Positions 1 through 5,753 of a stretch of DNA of 5,753 nucleotides are shown here, one piece after another; within the stretch, counting starts at the first letter, position 1, and the number at the start of each line of letters is the position of its first letter. Made by a program: the position numbers and the translations under genes. The notes under the pieces are model-generated. The model saw nothing but the letters and a program-made list of their open reading frames with translations, did no database searches and had not been told where the DNA came from. The stretch is from an uncultured Cryomorphaceae bacterium. Its GTDB lineage: Bacteria > Bacteroidota > Bacteroidia > Flavobacteriales > Schleiferiaceae. Location of the stretch: positions 1 through 5,753 of the forward strand of contig CAJWXO010000076.1 of the NCBI GenBank assembly GCA_913049755.1. Reading direction: 5' to 3'.

Positions 1-225
1 AGAATCATTATTTTCTTGATGAAATTTATCTAATGGAAATAACCGATGCTCTGAAATAGGAATGTTTGGTGAGATTATTTTTATCTTTTTTCTGGCAATT
101 TTAGGAGTCTCAACTATCCAGTCCTTTATATTGCTAGCAGAGTCTATTAAACCTTGAGGAATAGCACTTTTGTGATTCGAGTCAGAAATTGGAACTGGAA
201 ATAAATGTAGCGTGCCAAAACTCAT
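1..225 (-). CDS. SAM-dependent methyltransferase, tetrapyrrole methylase fold (RsmI-like), N-terminal part only
   Basis: Reading the minus strand from the ATG at 225-223 gives 75 codons open to the window edge; the C-terminal part lies outside. The product begins MSFGTLHLFPVPISD, matching the first beta strand of tetrapyrrole-methylase-fold enzymes (the LYLIPTPIGD type). It continues with IKDWIVETPKIARKKIKII and then LFPLDKF. The last two pieces resemble the short Bacteroidota branch of the RsmI family, where an 'ENEKTARRFIK'-like segment is followed by 'LFPLNKH'. RsmI 2'-O-methylates C1402 of 16S rRNA using SAM; whether this Bacteroidota branch does the same job is not clear, so no symbol is given. 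The start codon overlaps the phosphatase stop in an ATGA, which fixes the start and suggests coupled translation. No Shine-Dalgarno sequence is seen before it. The family call is fairly secure; the substrate is inferred. Confidence 0.8.
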   Translation of the reverse strand, partial: MSFGTLHLFPVPISDSNHKSAIPQGLIDSASNIKDWIVETPKIARKKIKIISPNIPISEHRLFPLDKFHQENNDS

Positions 226-722
226 TTTAAAGAATCTTTAATTGATGTCCATTTATCTAACCAATCTATTGATGCTTTTTTTAACATTTGGAATACATTT
301 TCAAAGCCTTTATTTCCTCCAAAATAAGGGTCAGGAACTTGACGGTTTTCATCTGGATAAGTTGAGTCTAGGAATAAGTGGATTTTATTTTTATGAATTG
401 GGTTATCGGATAGTTTTAAAACGTTTGTGTAGTTAGATGCATCCATCACAAATATTTGATCAAACTTATCAAAGTCATCTAATTTAAATTGTCTAGATCT
501 TTGATGTGAAATATCAATATTATGAATAAGTATAGATTGTTGTGCTCTTAAATCTGGGGGTTCTTGAGTATGATAATCAGAAGTTCCTGCGGAATCTAGA
601 ATCCAATTTTTGGATGATTCAGATCCAATTCTATCATTTAACAAACTTTGGAAGACTCCTTGAGCAACAGGGGAACGACAAATGTTTCCTAGGCAAACAA
701 AGAGTATGGACTTGGGTGTCAT
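222..722 (-). CDS. Low-molecular-weight protein tyrosine phosphatase
   Basis: The 166-residue product is of normal length for the LMW-PTP family, cytoplasmic enzymes that remove phosphate from phosphotyrosine through a cysteinyl-phosphate intermediate. The P-loop CLGNICRSP occupies residues 10-18 and fits C-X5-R, with nucleophile C10, second cysteine C15 and phosphate-binding R16. The segment LDSAGTSDYH (42-51) and the general-acid loop VPDPYFGG (129-136, with D131 as the acid) are both in the expected places, so the enzyme looks intact. The ATG at 722-720 overlaps the dnaA TGA in an ATGA, and its own TGA overlaps the methyltransferase ATG in the same way. It therefore sits in the middle of a three-gene unit led by dnaA. 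I see no tyrosine kinase or capsule genes nearby, so the substrate is unknown. Some members of this family act on small phosphate esters or on arsenate; nothing here points that way. Confidence 0.93.
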   Translation of the reverse strand: MTPKSILFVCLGNICRSPVAQGVFQSLLNDRIGSESSKNWILDSAGTSDYHTQEPPDLRAQQSILIHNIDISHQRSRQFKLDDFDKFDQIFVMDASNYTNVLKLSDNPIHKNKIHLFLDSTYPDENRQVPDPYFGGNKGFENVFQMLKKASIDWLDKWTSIKDSLK

Positions 723-2155
723 CCCACTAGTGTCAACTTTTTCCTCAAATCATCAACGAACACTCTGAACCTTTTGTCTGTCTCAGCAAGATTACTTACC
801 GTTCTACAAGCATGCAAGACGGTTGCATGATCTTTATTTCCACACTGCGCTCCTATAGCGGCTAAGCTATTTTTCGTCATTTTTTTTGCAAAAAACATTG
901 TGAGTTGTCTTGCTTGAACAATTTCTCTTTTTCGGGTTTTGCTTTTAAGCAATTCCACTGGCATGTCAAAGTAATCGCAAACTACTTTTTGGATAAAGTC
1001 AACACTTATTTCTCGAGTAGTATTTTTGACAAACTTATCGATCATTTGTTTCGCAAGTTCAACAGTGATTTTTTTCCTATTCAATGATGACTGAGCGAGA
1101 AGAGATATTAAAGCCCCCTCTAGTTCTCTAACATTGCTTGTGATGCTGTAAGCTAAATACTCCACTACATCATCCGGCATTTCGATTCCGTCCGAATATA
1201 ACTTTTGACGTAAAATCGCAATTCTTGTTTCTAGGTCTGGCCTCTGTAAATCAGCTGAAAGTCCCCATTTGAATCTTGACAATAGACGCTGTTCCATTCC
1301 TTGCAAATCAACAGGAGCTCTGTCTGAAGTTAGTATTACTTGCTTTCCCTGCTGATGCAAGTGATTGAAAATTTCAAAGAAAACATCTTGAGTTTTTTCC
1401 TTTCCACTGAATGATTGAACATCATCCATTATTAAAACATCAATTAATTGATAGAAATGAACGAAATCGTTTTTAGAATTATTACGAATAGCATCAATAA
1501 ACTGTTGAGTAAATCGTTCGGCAGAAACGTAAAGGACAGTTTTATCTGGAAATCTGTCTTTAATTTCTATTCCTATTGAATGAGCAAGATGAGTTTTTCC
1601 AAGTCCAACTCCACCATAAACCAATAAAGGATTGAATGACGTTCCTCCTGGTTTTTGAGCAACAGCATATCCAGCTGATCTGGCTAGTCTGTTACAGTCG
1701 CCTTCAATGAAATTCTCAAAAGTGTAATTGAGATTAAGCTGACTTTCTATATTGACTTTTTTTAATCCCGGAATAACAAAGGGATTTTTAATTCCTTTAT
1801 CACCTCCTATTATAGCAGGTAAGGAAACCTTTTGATTTTCTATTGGCGGTCTGTTTGAAGAGGGTATGTCTACTTTGTTTACCTCTAAATGGGCAGTGTC
1901 TTGATCCATAACTATTGAATACACGAGCCGAGCATCTGACCCTAATTCTTTTGTTATTGCAGATTTTAATAATTTAATGTAATGGGCCTCTAGCCATTCA
2001 TAAACGAATTTGCTAGGGACTTGGAGTGTTATGACTTTACCTTGAAGCTTGATTGGACGAATAGGTAAAAACCATGTCTTATAAGCTTGAGGACTTATGT
2101 TGTCTTGGACATAAATTAAACAGTTTCGCCAAATTGCATCTGCAGTGTGCTCCAT
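719..2155 (-). CDS. dnaA: Chromosomal replication initiator protein DnaA
   Basis: The 478-residue product has all four DnaA domains. Domain I (about 1-80) is the oligomerisation/helicase-loading domain, with WRNCLIYVQDNISPQAYKTW at residues 9-28. Domain II is a linker at about 82-140. Domain III is the AAA+ ATPase: Walker A GGVGLGKT (181-188), Walker B LIMDD (241-245), sensor I LTSD (275-278), box VII QRLLSRF with R290 and arginine finger R294, and sensor II R343 in NVRELEGAL. Domain IV binds DNA: the basic segment before R416 and the signature GNKDHATVLHACRTV (439-453). No key residue is missing. The protein binds DnaA boxes as an ATP form, opens the origin and loads the replicative helicase. 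An in-frame TAA lies three codons upstream of the ATG, so this is the first possible ATG. The gene heads a unit with the phosphatase and methyltransferase, and its promoter must lie in 2156-2396. Confidence 0.99.
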   Translation of the reverse strand: MEHTADAIWRNCLIYVQDNISPQAYKTWFLPIRPIKLQGKVITLQVPSKFVYEWLEAHYIKLLKSAITKELGSDARLVYSIVMDQDTAHLEVNKVDIPSSNRPPIENQKVSLPAIIGGDKGIKNPFVIPGLKKVNIESQLNLNYTFENFIEGDCNRLARSAGYAVAQKPGGTSFNPLLVYGGVGLGKTHLAHSIGIEIKDRFPDKTVLYVSAERFTQQFIDAIRNNSKNDFVHFYQLIDVLIMDDVQSFSGKEKTQDVFFEIFNHLHQQGKQVILTSDRAPVDLQGMEQRLLSRFKWGLSADLQRPDLETRIAILRQKLYSDGIEMPDDVVEYLAYSITSNVRELEGALISLLAQSSLNRKKITVELAKQMIDKFVKNTTREISVDFIQKVVCDYFDMPVELLKSKTRKREIVQARQLTMFFAKKMTKNSLAAIGAQCGNKDHATVLHACRTVSNLAETDKRFRVFVDDLRKKLTLVG

Positions 2156-2196
2156 GTGTCTTTAAAATTCTTTACTTTTATTTATTACATTAATAT

Positions 2197-2206
2197 GTGT
2201 CAAAAA
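2197..2206 (-). repeat. Copy 1 of TTWTTGACAC motif upstream of dnaA
   Basis: On the minus strand this reads TTTTTGACAC, 42 bases before the dnaA ATG. It differs by one base from a second copy at 2253-2262 (TTATTGACAC) in the same orientation, 56 bases further upstream. It contains TTGACA, so it could be a sigma-70-like -35 element, with AT-rich DNA about 17 bases downstream. It could equally be a regulator-binding repeat or chance in AT-rich DNA. Confidence 0.35.
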
Positions 2207-2231
2207 CTGAAATAATCATATCTCATACGAA

Positions 2232-2247
2232 CTAACATATCGGTTAG
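2232..2247. repeat. Short inverted repeat upstream of dnaA
   Basis: CTAAC (2232-2236) and GTTAG (2243-2247) form 5-base arms around a 6-base spacer. The element lies between the two TTWTTGACAC copies, about 77 bases upstream of the dnaA ATG. It could be a binding site for a dimeric regulator. The arms are short and there is no T-run next to it, so it is not a terminator. Confidence 0.3.
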
Positions 2248-2252
2248 CGAAA

Positions 2253-2262
2253 GTGTCAATAA
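2253..2262 (-). repeat. Copy 2 of TTWTTGACAC motif; imperfect DnaA-box-like site
   Basis: The minus strand reads TTATTGACAC. Its first nine bases match the DnaA-box consensus TTATNCACA except for G at position six. Together with the copy at 2197-2206 it forms a direct pair upstream of dnaA in the direction of dnaA transcription. Autoregulation of dnaA through DnaA boxes is well known in other bacteria, so an autoregulatory site is a reasonable guess, but a single imperfect match is weak evidence. Confidence 0.3.
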
Positions 2263-2396
2263 AATCCGTTGAAAAAAAATTGTTTGACTATTGATTTTAA
2301 AGTTTTTTTTATACATGTTTAATATTTCAGATGCTCTTGAAGCTCAATAAAAATATATTTAATTACTTGAAAATGAATAATGTAATTCGAATTTAA

Positions 2397-2807
2397 ATGG
2401 TTGTTTCAACATGTAAAATTAGAGTCAGATACGCAGAAACTGATCAAATGGGATATTGTTATTATGGTAATTATCCTGCCTATCTAGAAATAGGTAGAGT
2501 AGAGGCACTTAGAGAACTTGGAATTCGATATCGGGACCTCGAGGAAAAGGGTATTATGCTACCAGTTTCGTCTTTGGAAATAAAATATAAAATTCCAATT
2601 CGTTATGATGAACAAATCATAGTTAAAACTAAAATATCAAAACTCCCCGAAGGAACAAGAATACCTTTTAGTTATCAAATTTTTAATGAAAATGGAGATC
2701 TAACCACAACAGCAGAAGTTGTTTTAGTTTCTGCTTCAGTTAAAACGGGAAGACCTCAAGCGATGCCAAACGAAATATTAAATGTCCTAAAACCTTATTT
2801 TTTATAA
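2397..2807 (+). CDS. Acyl-CoA thioesterase, YbgC/4-hydroxybenzoyl-CoA thioesterase family (hotdog fold)
   Basis: The 136-residue product has the single hotdog domain and usual length of the YbgC/FadM-like thioesterases, which hydrolyse acyl-CoA or acyl-ACP thioesters in the cytoplasm. The N-terminal signature RYAETDQMGYCYYGNYPAYL (11-30) contains the catalytic aspartate D16 and the start of the long hotdog helix (EIGRVEALRELG, from 31). KYKIPIRYDEQIIVKT and TTAEVVLVSASVKTGRPQAMP are the following beta strands. The histidine of E. coli-type VYHxxY is tyrosine here (YYGNY), a substitution I recall as common in Bacteroidota members. The ATG at 2397 is the natural start because the conserved strand begins a few residues later; no Shine-Dalgarno sequence is seen. 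The gene is divergent from dnaA, and its last 13 bases overlap the 3' end of the peptidase gene on the other strand. The physiological substrate cannot be read from the sequence. Confidence 0.93.
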   Translation: MVVSTCKIRVRYAETDQMGYCYYGNYPAYLEIGRVEALRELGIRYRDLEEKGIMLPVSSLEIKYKIPIRYDEQIIVKTKISKLPEGTRIPFSYQIFNENGDLTTTAEVVLVSASVKTGRPQAMPNEILNVLKPYFL

Positions 2808-4498
2808 AGTATCAACTTTGAAAAGTTAGAAGATGTTTTTAGGTAATATATTCCTGATTTACAATTGCTTAGGTTTAAATATTGGGGAAGAACTCCTGAC
2901 CACATTATTTTTCCTGTTCCATCAGTTATTTCTGCTTTTTTGTTTTGCATAATTTGAGGCACACTCCAAATTTCGGTAGTGAAAAAATCAAAATTTATTT
3001 TTTCCCTGATGTTGCTAGGAATGCCTGCCTGTGGGGGGAGGATTTGCCATTTAGCAAATTGTAAATGAATATCACTAGCATGAATACCCGAATATAAAGC
3101 AGAGTCTGCAGCAAGTATCCAATTTGCTGCAATTGGAAATGTCATTCCTGAAGTCCAATTGTGTATTGATTCTAATACGAGCCGATCTAGAATATCTGCC
3201 CCGAGAGTATTCCAAAGTCTCATCAATGGGTCCACAAATAAATTGGTGTGTTCATAAATTCCATTGAAAGTGACATTTGGGTACATTTTCATTTGGGTAT
3301 TTACAGCAGAGCGACCAGACCAGAACTCGTTATGACCATCCCAAGAAAATACATTTTGCCAATTGAATGAACTTAGTTGACGAGAATAACTCGAAGCAAA
3401 ATAATCACCAAGTGCTTCATCAAGACATTCTCTTTCTGTACCAAATAAGCTATTTGGTGATGCGCTATTTGAAATAGCATGAGCATATTCATGAATTATG
3501 ACATCAGCATCTTCAGCATCATCAACACCACCTTCTCCAAAAAGAAGTGATGGTGGAGATGTACCTGGGTCAAAGGCTGAATTATCCGATCCGTTCATTG
3601 CGTTTACATCTACAGGTATTGAGTAGTTTACAAGATTGTTGAATCCTAAACTGTCAATTCTTAATTTCATTCTTGTTATGTGATACAATGCATTGGTCAT
3701 TTCAAATACCGGATCACTTCGCGAGGAGATGAATTCTCCATTATTTGAAGTAGGGATAACATTATTTGGAGAATCAAATTCAGATATATTTGCAGCGAAA
3801 TTACTCAGCGTGAATGCACCAGAGGAATAGTTCAACAACAATTCTGCTGTATCCTGAAGAGGCTGTAATATCAGTAGATTTTGATCATTAAGATCACTAT
3901 ATGACCCACCATAGTTGACTTGAGCTTTGGTTAACGGGTCCGGATTAAAAATACTTCCATGGCCAATTGTGTCGGAATAATAAACTAAAAGACTTTGTTG
4001 GTGGATAATATTCCCATCAAGGTCTTCCCAAAGGCGAACTTTTGACAGTCCAAAATCATTTCTGCTTTTTTTATCTCTAACTGTGCATTGAATAAATTCA
4101 TTTTTTAAAAAAACCCAACATGAAGCCGTCCTTGATGGTCTTTGAGGTTTTAAATCTGGAATTGAAGCAAAAGATACTGCTAAACCTTTCCCATTATTTT
4201 TAATGAGGATATTTGCCTGTGCTCCAATAACGGGCAAGTCATATAAATTTAATCCGAATTTTATATGTTCTCCTCCTGCAGACTCAATTGTTTCTAATGA
4301 TCTCCATTCAAATGGTTCAGCGATATTAGATTTCTCGTTCAACCATCTCTTCCAATCATTTATTTCGTGACTCTTCAAAGGGCCTTGAATCCAAGAAAAA
4401 GTAACAGGGAGACTCTGGCTTTTTCCATCATAGGATGAAATAAAAAATGCTAATATGAAAAAAGCAAAGAAAAGTTTAGTATTTAATAATCGCATCAT
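2795..4498 (-). CDS. Secreted zinc metallopeptidase (gluzincin, M36/M4-like) with T9SS sorting domain
   Basis: The 567-residue product starts with a signal peptide: MMRLLNTK, then a hydrophobic stretch at about 9-20, with cleavage probably near 25-29. Residues 30-260 are probably a propeptide plus the start of the catalytic region and show no motif I recognise. The zinc site is HEYAH (336-340: ligands H336 and H340, catalytic base E337), with third ligand E361 in DEALGDYFA (360-368), followed by D365 as in thermolysin-type enzymes. EHTNLFVDPLMRLWNTLGAD (416-435) offers H417 as the likely transition-state histidine. ILAADSALYSG and FAKWQI resemble the end of M36-type catalytic domains. Residues from about 505 to the end form a T9SS type A sorting domain, closing SGIYYLKTSSNFSKLILYKK. 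The enzyme should cross the outer membrane and be surface-bound or released. The start overlaps the ribD stop; ATGATG gives two possible starts (4498 or 4495). The family call is firm; M36 versus M4 is less so. Confidence 0.9.
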   Translation of the reverse strand: MMRLLNTKLFFAFFILAFFISSYDGKSQSLPVTFSWIQGPLKSHEINDWKRWLNEKSNIAEPFEWRSLETIESAGGEHIKFGLNLYDLPVIGAQANILIKNNGKGLAVSFASIPDLKPQRPSRTASCWVFLKNEFIQCTVRDKKSRNDFGLSKVRLWEDLDGNIIHQQSLLVYYSDTIGHGSIFNPDPLTKAQVNYGGSYSDLNDQNLLILQPLQDTAELLLNYSSGAFTLSNFAANISEFDSPNNVIPTSNNGEFISSRSDPVFEMTNALYHITRMKLRIDSLGFNNLVNYSIPVDVNAMNGSDNSAFDPGTSPPSLLFGEGGVDDAEDADVIIHEYAHAISNSASPNSLFGTERECLDEALGDYFASSYSRQLSSFNWQNVFSWDGHNEFWSGRSAVNTQMKMYPNVTFNGIYEHTNLFVDPLMRLWNTLGADILDRLVLESIHNWTSGMTFPIAANWILAADSALYSGIHASDIHLQFAKWQILPPQAGIPSNIREKINFDFFTTEIWSVPQIMQNKKAEITDGTGKIMWSGVLPQYLNLSNCKSGIYYLKTSSNFSKLILYKK

Positions 4499-5520
4499 TT
4501 CCTTAGATATTTGAACACTTCATCATTGTCAATCCAATATGACTTTTTCAATATAGTATTTTTAGGTAAAAAAGGAGCTTTAACTCCATTGTTTAGGCTT
4601 ATTTTATTTCTAATTATTCTGCACTCATCCCAGATGGAGAATTTAAAAAAATTGTTAATTGTATTGGCTCCACCTTCAACTAAAATACTTCTAAATGGAC
4701 AATTTTTAAGATGTTGCATCAAGCTCTCCTCTGCTGATTCTCCAGAATTAGTCCTCCATATTATCCAGTTATCTCGGCTCGCCTTTTCTGTAATTTTTTC
4801 ATCTGTTTTTCTCTTATGAGGTATCCAAAGAATTTTTTTGGGATTTGGCCCTGATGAATATCGAACATTCAATAGGGGCTCATCTTTTATGAATGTTTTT
4901 ATTCCAACGAGAATAGCTTCTTCTTGACTTCTCCAGGAATGAACTACGGGTTGAGTTGAGGAGGAACTAATTTTATATGGTTTGACATTTTTTGAGTTCC
5001 TTACACCGTCTATGAATTGATCTGAGGACTCTGCCCATTTTAAGATAATGTATGGAAGACCATGGATGATAGATTTAAAAAATCGCTTGTTTAATTCTTG
5101 ACATTCAATTTCATTTATTCCAACAGTGACTTTAATTCCGGCTAATTCAAGTTTTTTAATTCCAGTTCCCGAAACTTTTGGGTTTGGATCGCTTGATCCT
5201 ATAAATACTTTCTTAATTCCTTTTTTTATAATTAGATCCGCACATGGTGGTGTTTTCCCAAAATGACTACAGGGTTCAAGGTTAACGTATAATATTGAGT
5301 CTTTAATGAAATCTTCGTCCTCTTTTCTTATAGATTTGAAAGCCATGACTTCGGCATGATCTGAGCCATAGTTATGATGAAATCCTTCTCCAATGATTCT
5401 GTTATTGTAGACAATTATTGATCCTACTTTTGGGTTTGGATGATTCCACCCTCCAGAATTTTCTGCTATTGAAATACATCGACTCATCGCAATATTGTCA
5501 TTCATTGGACAAATGTACAT
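4495..5520 (-). CDS. ribD: Riboflavin biosynthesis protein RibD (bifunctional deaminase/reductase)
   Basis: The 341-residue product has both RibD domains. The N-terminal deaminase (about 6-145) converts diaminohydroxyphosphoribosylaminopyrimidine to the uracil form. It shows HPNPKVGSIIV (27-37), HAE (H55 zinc ligand, E57 proton shuttle) and PCSHFGKTPPC (83-93, zinc ligands C84 and C93). The C-terminal NADPH-dependent reductase (about 155-341) has LPYIILKWAESSDQ, EEAILVGIKTFIKDEPLLNVR-like sequence at 200-220, and VEGGANTINNFF (281-292). Compared with the usual SLDG and WI(T/S) motifs it has SSDQ (165-168) and KIS (183-185), mild divergence near the substrate or cofactor site. An AAAGG four bases before the ATG supports the start at 5520. 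The third methionine-side alternative, M6 at 5505, aligns with the E. coli start and is also possible. The gene overlaps the peptidase ATG at its 3' end and lies divergent to the prmC-like gene. No FMN riboswitch fits upstream. Confidence 0.96.
   Translation of the reverse strand: MYICPMNDNIAMSRCISIAENSGGWNHPNPKVGSIIVYNNRIIGEGFHHNYGSDHAEVMAFKSIRKEDEDFIKDSILYVNLEPCSHFGKTPPCADLIIKKGIKKVFIGSSDPNPKVSGTGIKKLELAGIKVTVGINEIECQELNKRFFKSIIHGLPYIILKWAESSDQFIDGVRNSKNVKPYKISSSSTQPVVHSWRSQEEAILVGIKTFIKDEPLLNVRYSSGPNPKKILWIPHKRKTDEKITEKASRDNWIIWRTNSGESAEESLMQHLKNCPFRSILVEGGANTINNFFKFSIWDECRIIRNKISLNNGVKAPFLPKNTILKKSYWIDNDEVFKYLRK
4500..4504 (-). promoter_or_regulatory. Ribosome binding site for the peptidase gene, inside ribD
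   Basis: The minus strand reads AAGGA just before ATGATG. The distance to the first ATG (4498) is only one base, while the second ATG (4495) lies four bases away, a better spacing. This favours the second methionine, which would make the junction a TGATG with one shared base. Shine-Dalgarno sequences are scarce elsewhere in this window, so this one stands out. Confidence 0.45.
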
Positions 5521-5524
5521 ACTA

Positions 5525-5529
5525 CCTTT
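5525..5529 (-). promoter_or_regulatory. Candidate ribosome binding site deciding the ribD start
   Basis: The minus strand reads AAAGG followed by TAGT and the ATG at 5520-5518. The spacing is acceptable, and no comparable purine run precedes the alternative ATG at 5505. It lies within the 14-base gap between the two divergent genes. Confidence 0.4.
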
Positions 5530-5534
5530 ATGTC

Positions 5535-5753
5535 ATGAAATGTGCTGCAGCTCAAGCTACTTTTCTTGAATCAATGTTTCAAGTTTATCAAAGCCGATCA
5601 GAGTCAAGAGCTATATGGTCTGAGTGGTTGCGCTCAAGGCATGGTGGGAGAATTTCTTGGGAACTTCGTTTTGACAAAAGCATGACTGAAAATGAGAAGC
5701 TCGTTTTTTTTGAAGACTTGAGGAAATTAAAAACATCTATGCCTATTGCATAT
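5535..5753 (+). CDS. prmC: Probable PrmC/HemK release-factor glutamine N5-methyltransferase, N-terminal part
   Basis: The frame from the ATG at 5535 is open for 73 codons to the window end. Only the N-terminal helical domain is present. It has the layout of PrmC N-termini: an ESRAIWSEWLRSRHGG segment (24-38) like the helix in which family members read 'ESxxIxxxLL', then a short loop, and LRKLKTSMPIAY (62-73) matching the 'LxxxxPIQYIxG' segment just before the methyltransferase domain. PrmC methylates the glutamine of the GGQ motif in RF1 and RF2 using SAM. The catalytic NPPY motif would lie beyond the window, so the call rests on this domain and on my recollection that ribD and prmC are often neighbours in Bacteroidota. 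The gap to ribD is 14 bases, so its promoter must overlap the ribD coding region. No Shine-Dalgarno sequence is seen. Confidence 0.7.
   Translation, partial: MKCAAAQATFLESMFQVYQSRSESRAIWSEWLRSRHGGRISWELRFDKSMTENEKLVFFEDLRKLKTSMPIAY

Larger units (their letters stand above)
2156..2396. promoter_or_regulatory. Divergent intergenic region between dnaA and the thioesterase
   Basis: This 241-bp AT-rich stretch lies between two divergent start codons and must supply promoters in both directions. It contains an A8 run (2272-2279) and a T8 run (2303-2310), two copies of a 10-base motif, and one short inverted repeat. I looked for the Bacteroidota sigma-factor pattern (TTTG about 20 bases before TAnnTTTG) and found only poor matches: for the plus strand TTTG at 2283-2286 with TATACATG at 2310-2317, whose spacing is too wide, and TATATTTA at 2354-2361 without a good upstream box. 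No exact TTATNCACA DnaA box is present. No Shine-Dalgarno sequence precedes either start, which is common in this phylum. That the region is regulatory follows from its position; no individual site is proven. Confidence 0.6.

Noticed and set aside
242..436. Plus-strand open frame of 64 codons
   Set aside because: It lies antisense within the intact phosphatase gene and its product shows no recognisable motif.
542..730. Plus-strand open frame of 62 codons
   Set aside because: It is antisense to the phosphatase N-terminus, including its P-loop codons, and looks like a shadow.
905..1087. Plus-strand open frame of 60 codons
   Set aside because: It is antisense to the DnaA DNA-binding region, with no start context and no family resemblance.
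2272..2310. A8 ... T8 pair as a hairpin terminator
   Set aside because: It has A/T-only arms and a 23-base loop and lies between divergent genes, where no terminator is needed. More likely simple A-tracts.
2156..2396. Replication origin next to dnaA
   Set aside because: The region is AT-rich, but I find no cluster of TTATNCACA boxes on either strand, only one site with a single mismatch. An origin cannot be supported.
4511..4819. Plus-strand open frame of 102 codons
   Set aside because: It is antisense to the RibD reductase domain, and its hydrophobic character follows from the complementary codons.
5506..5534. FMN riboswitch upstream of ribD
   Set aside because: The gap is far too short for the conserved FMN aptamer and the sequence has none of its conserved segments.
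5530..5538. Two-codon leader frame (ATG TCA TGA) overlapping the prmC-like start
   Set aside because: It is too short to be meaningful, and such a pattern is expected by chance.

Overview
The window looks like ordinary chromosomal DNA from a member of the Bacteroidota, most likely a marine or aquatic Flavobacteriales-type bacterium (for example a Cryomorphaceae relative). The DNA is visibly AT-rich. DnaA and RibD carry Bacteroidota-style sequence (for example NPFVIPGLKKV and GGVGLGKTHLAHSIG in DnaA). The secreted peptidase ends in what looks like a type IX secretion (T9SS) C-terminal sorting domain, a system confined to this phylum. The lineage is judged from remembered family patterns, not from a search.

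Left block (1-2155, all minus strand): dnaA is followed by a low-molecular-weight protein tyrosine phosphatase and then by the N-terminal part of a tetrapyrrole-methylase-fold SAM-dependent methyltransferase (RsmI-like), which runs off the left edge. Both junctions are 4-bp ATGA overlaps, so the three genes are probably one transcript with coupled translation. This order is familiar in Flavobacteriia.

A 241-bp AT-rich intergenic region (2156-2396) separates dnaA from a divergent YbgC-type acyl-CoA thioesterase on the plus strand (2397-2807). It must hold the promoters for both directions. It contains a pair of near-identical 10-mers, a short inverted repeat and two A/T tracts, but no clear consensus DnaA boxes.

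Right block: ribD (4495-5520, minus), the bifunctional deaminase/reductase of riboflavin synthesis, overlaps a downstream secreted gluzincin metallopeptidase (2795-4498, minus) by 4 bp. The peptidase gene in turn overlaps the 3' end of the thioesterase tail to tail by 13 bp. To the right of ribD, only 14 bp away and divergent, is the start of a gene that looks like prmC/hemK, the release-factor glutamine methyltransferase, cut by the window end.

No tRNA, rRNA, CRISPR, insertion sequence or phage gene is visible, and I found no convincing new system. The most unusual points are the translational overlap between a riboflavin gene and a secreted T9SS peptidase, the very tight packing of gene ends, and the repeated TTWTTGACAC element upstream of dnaA.
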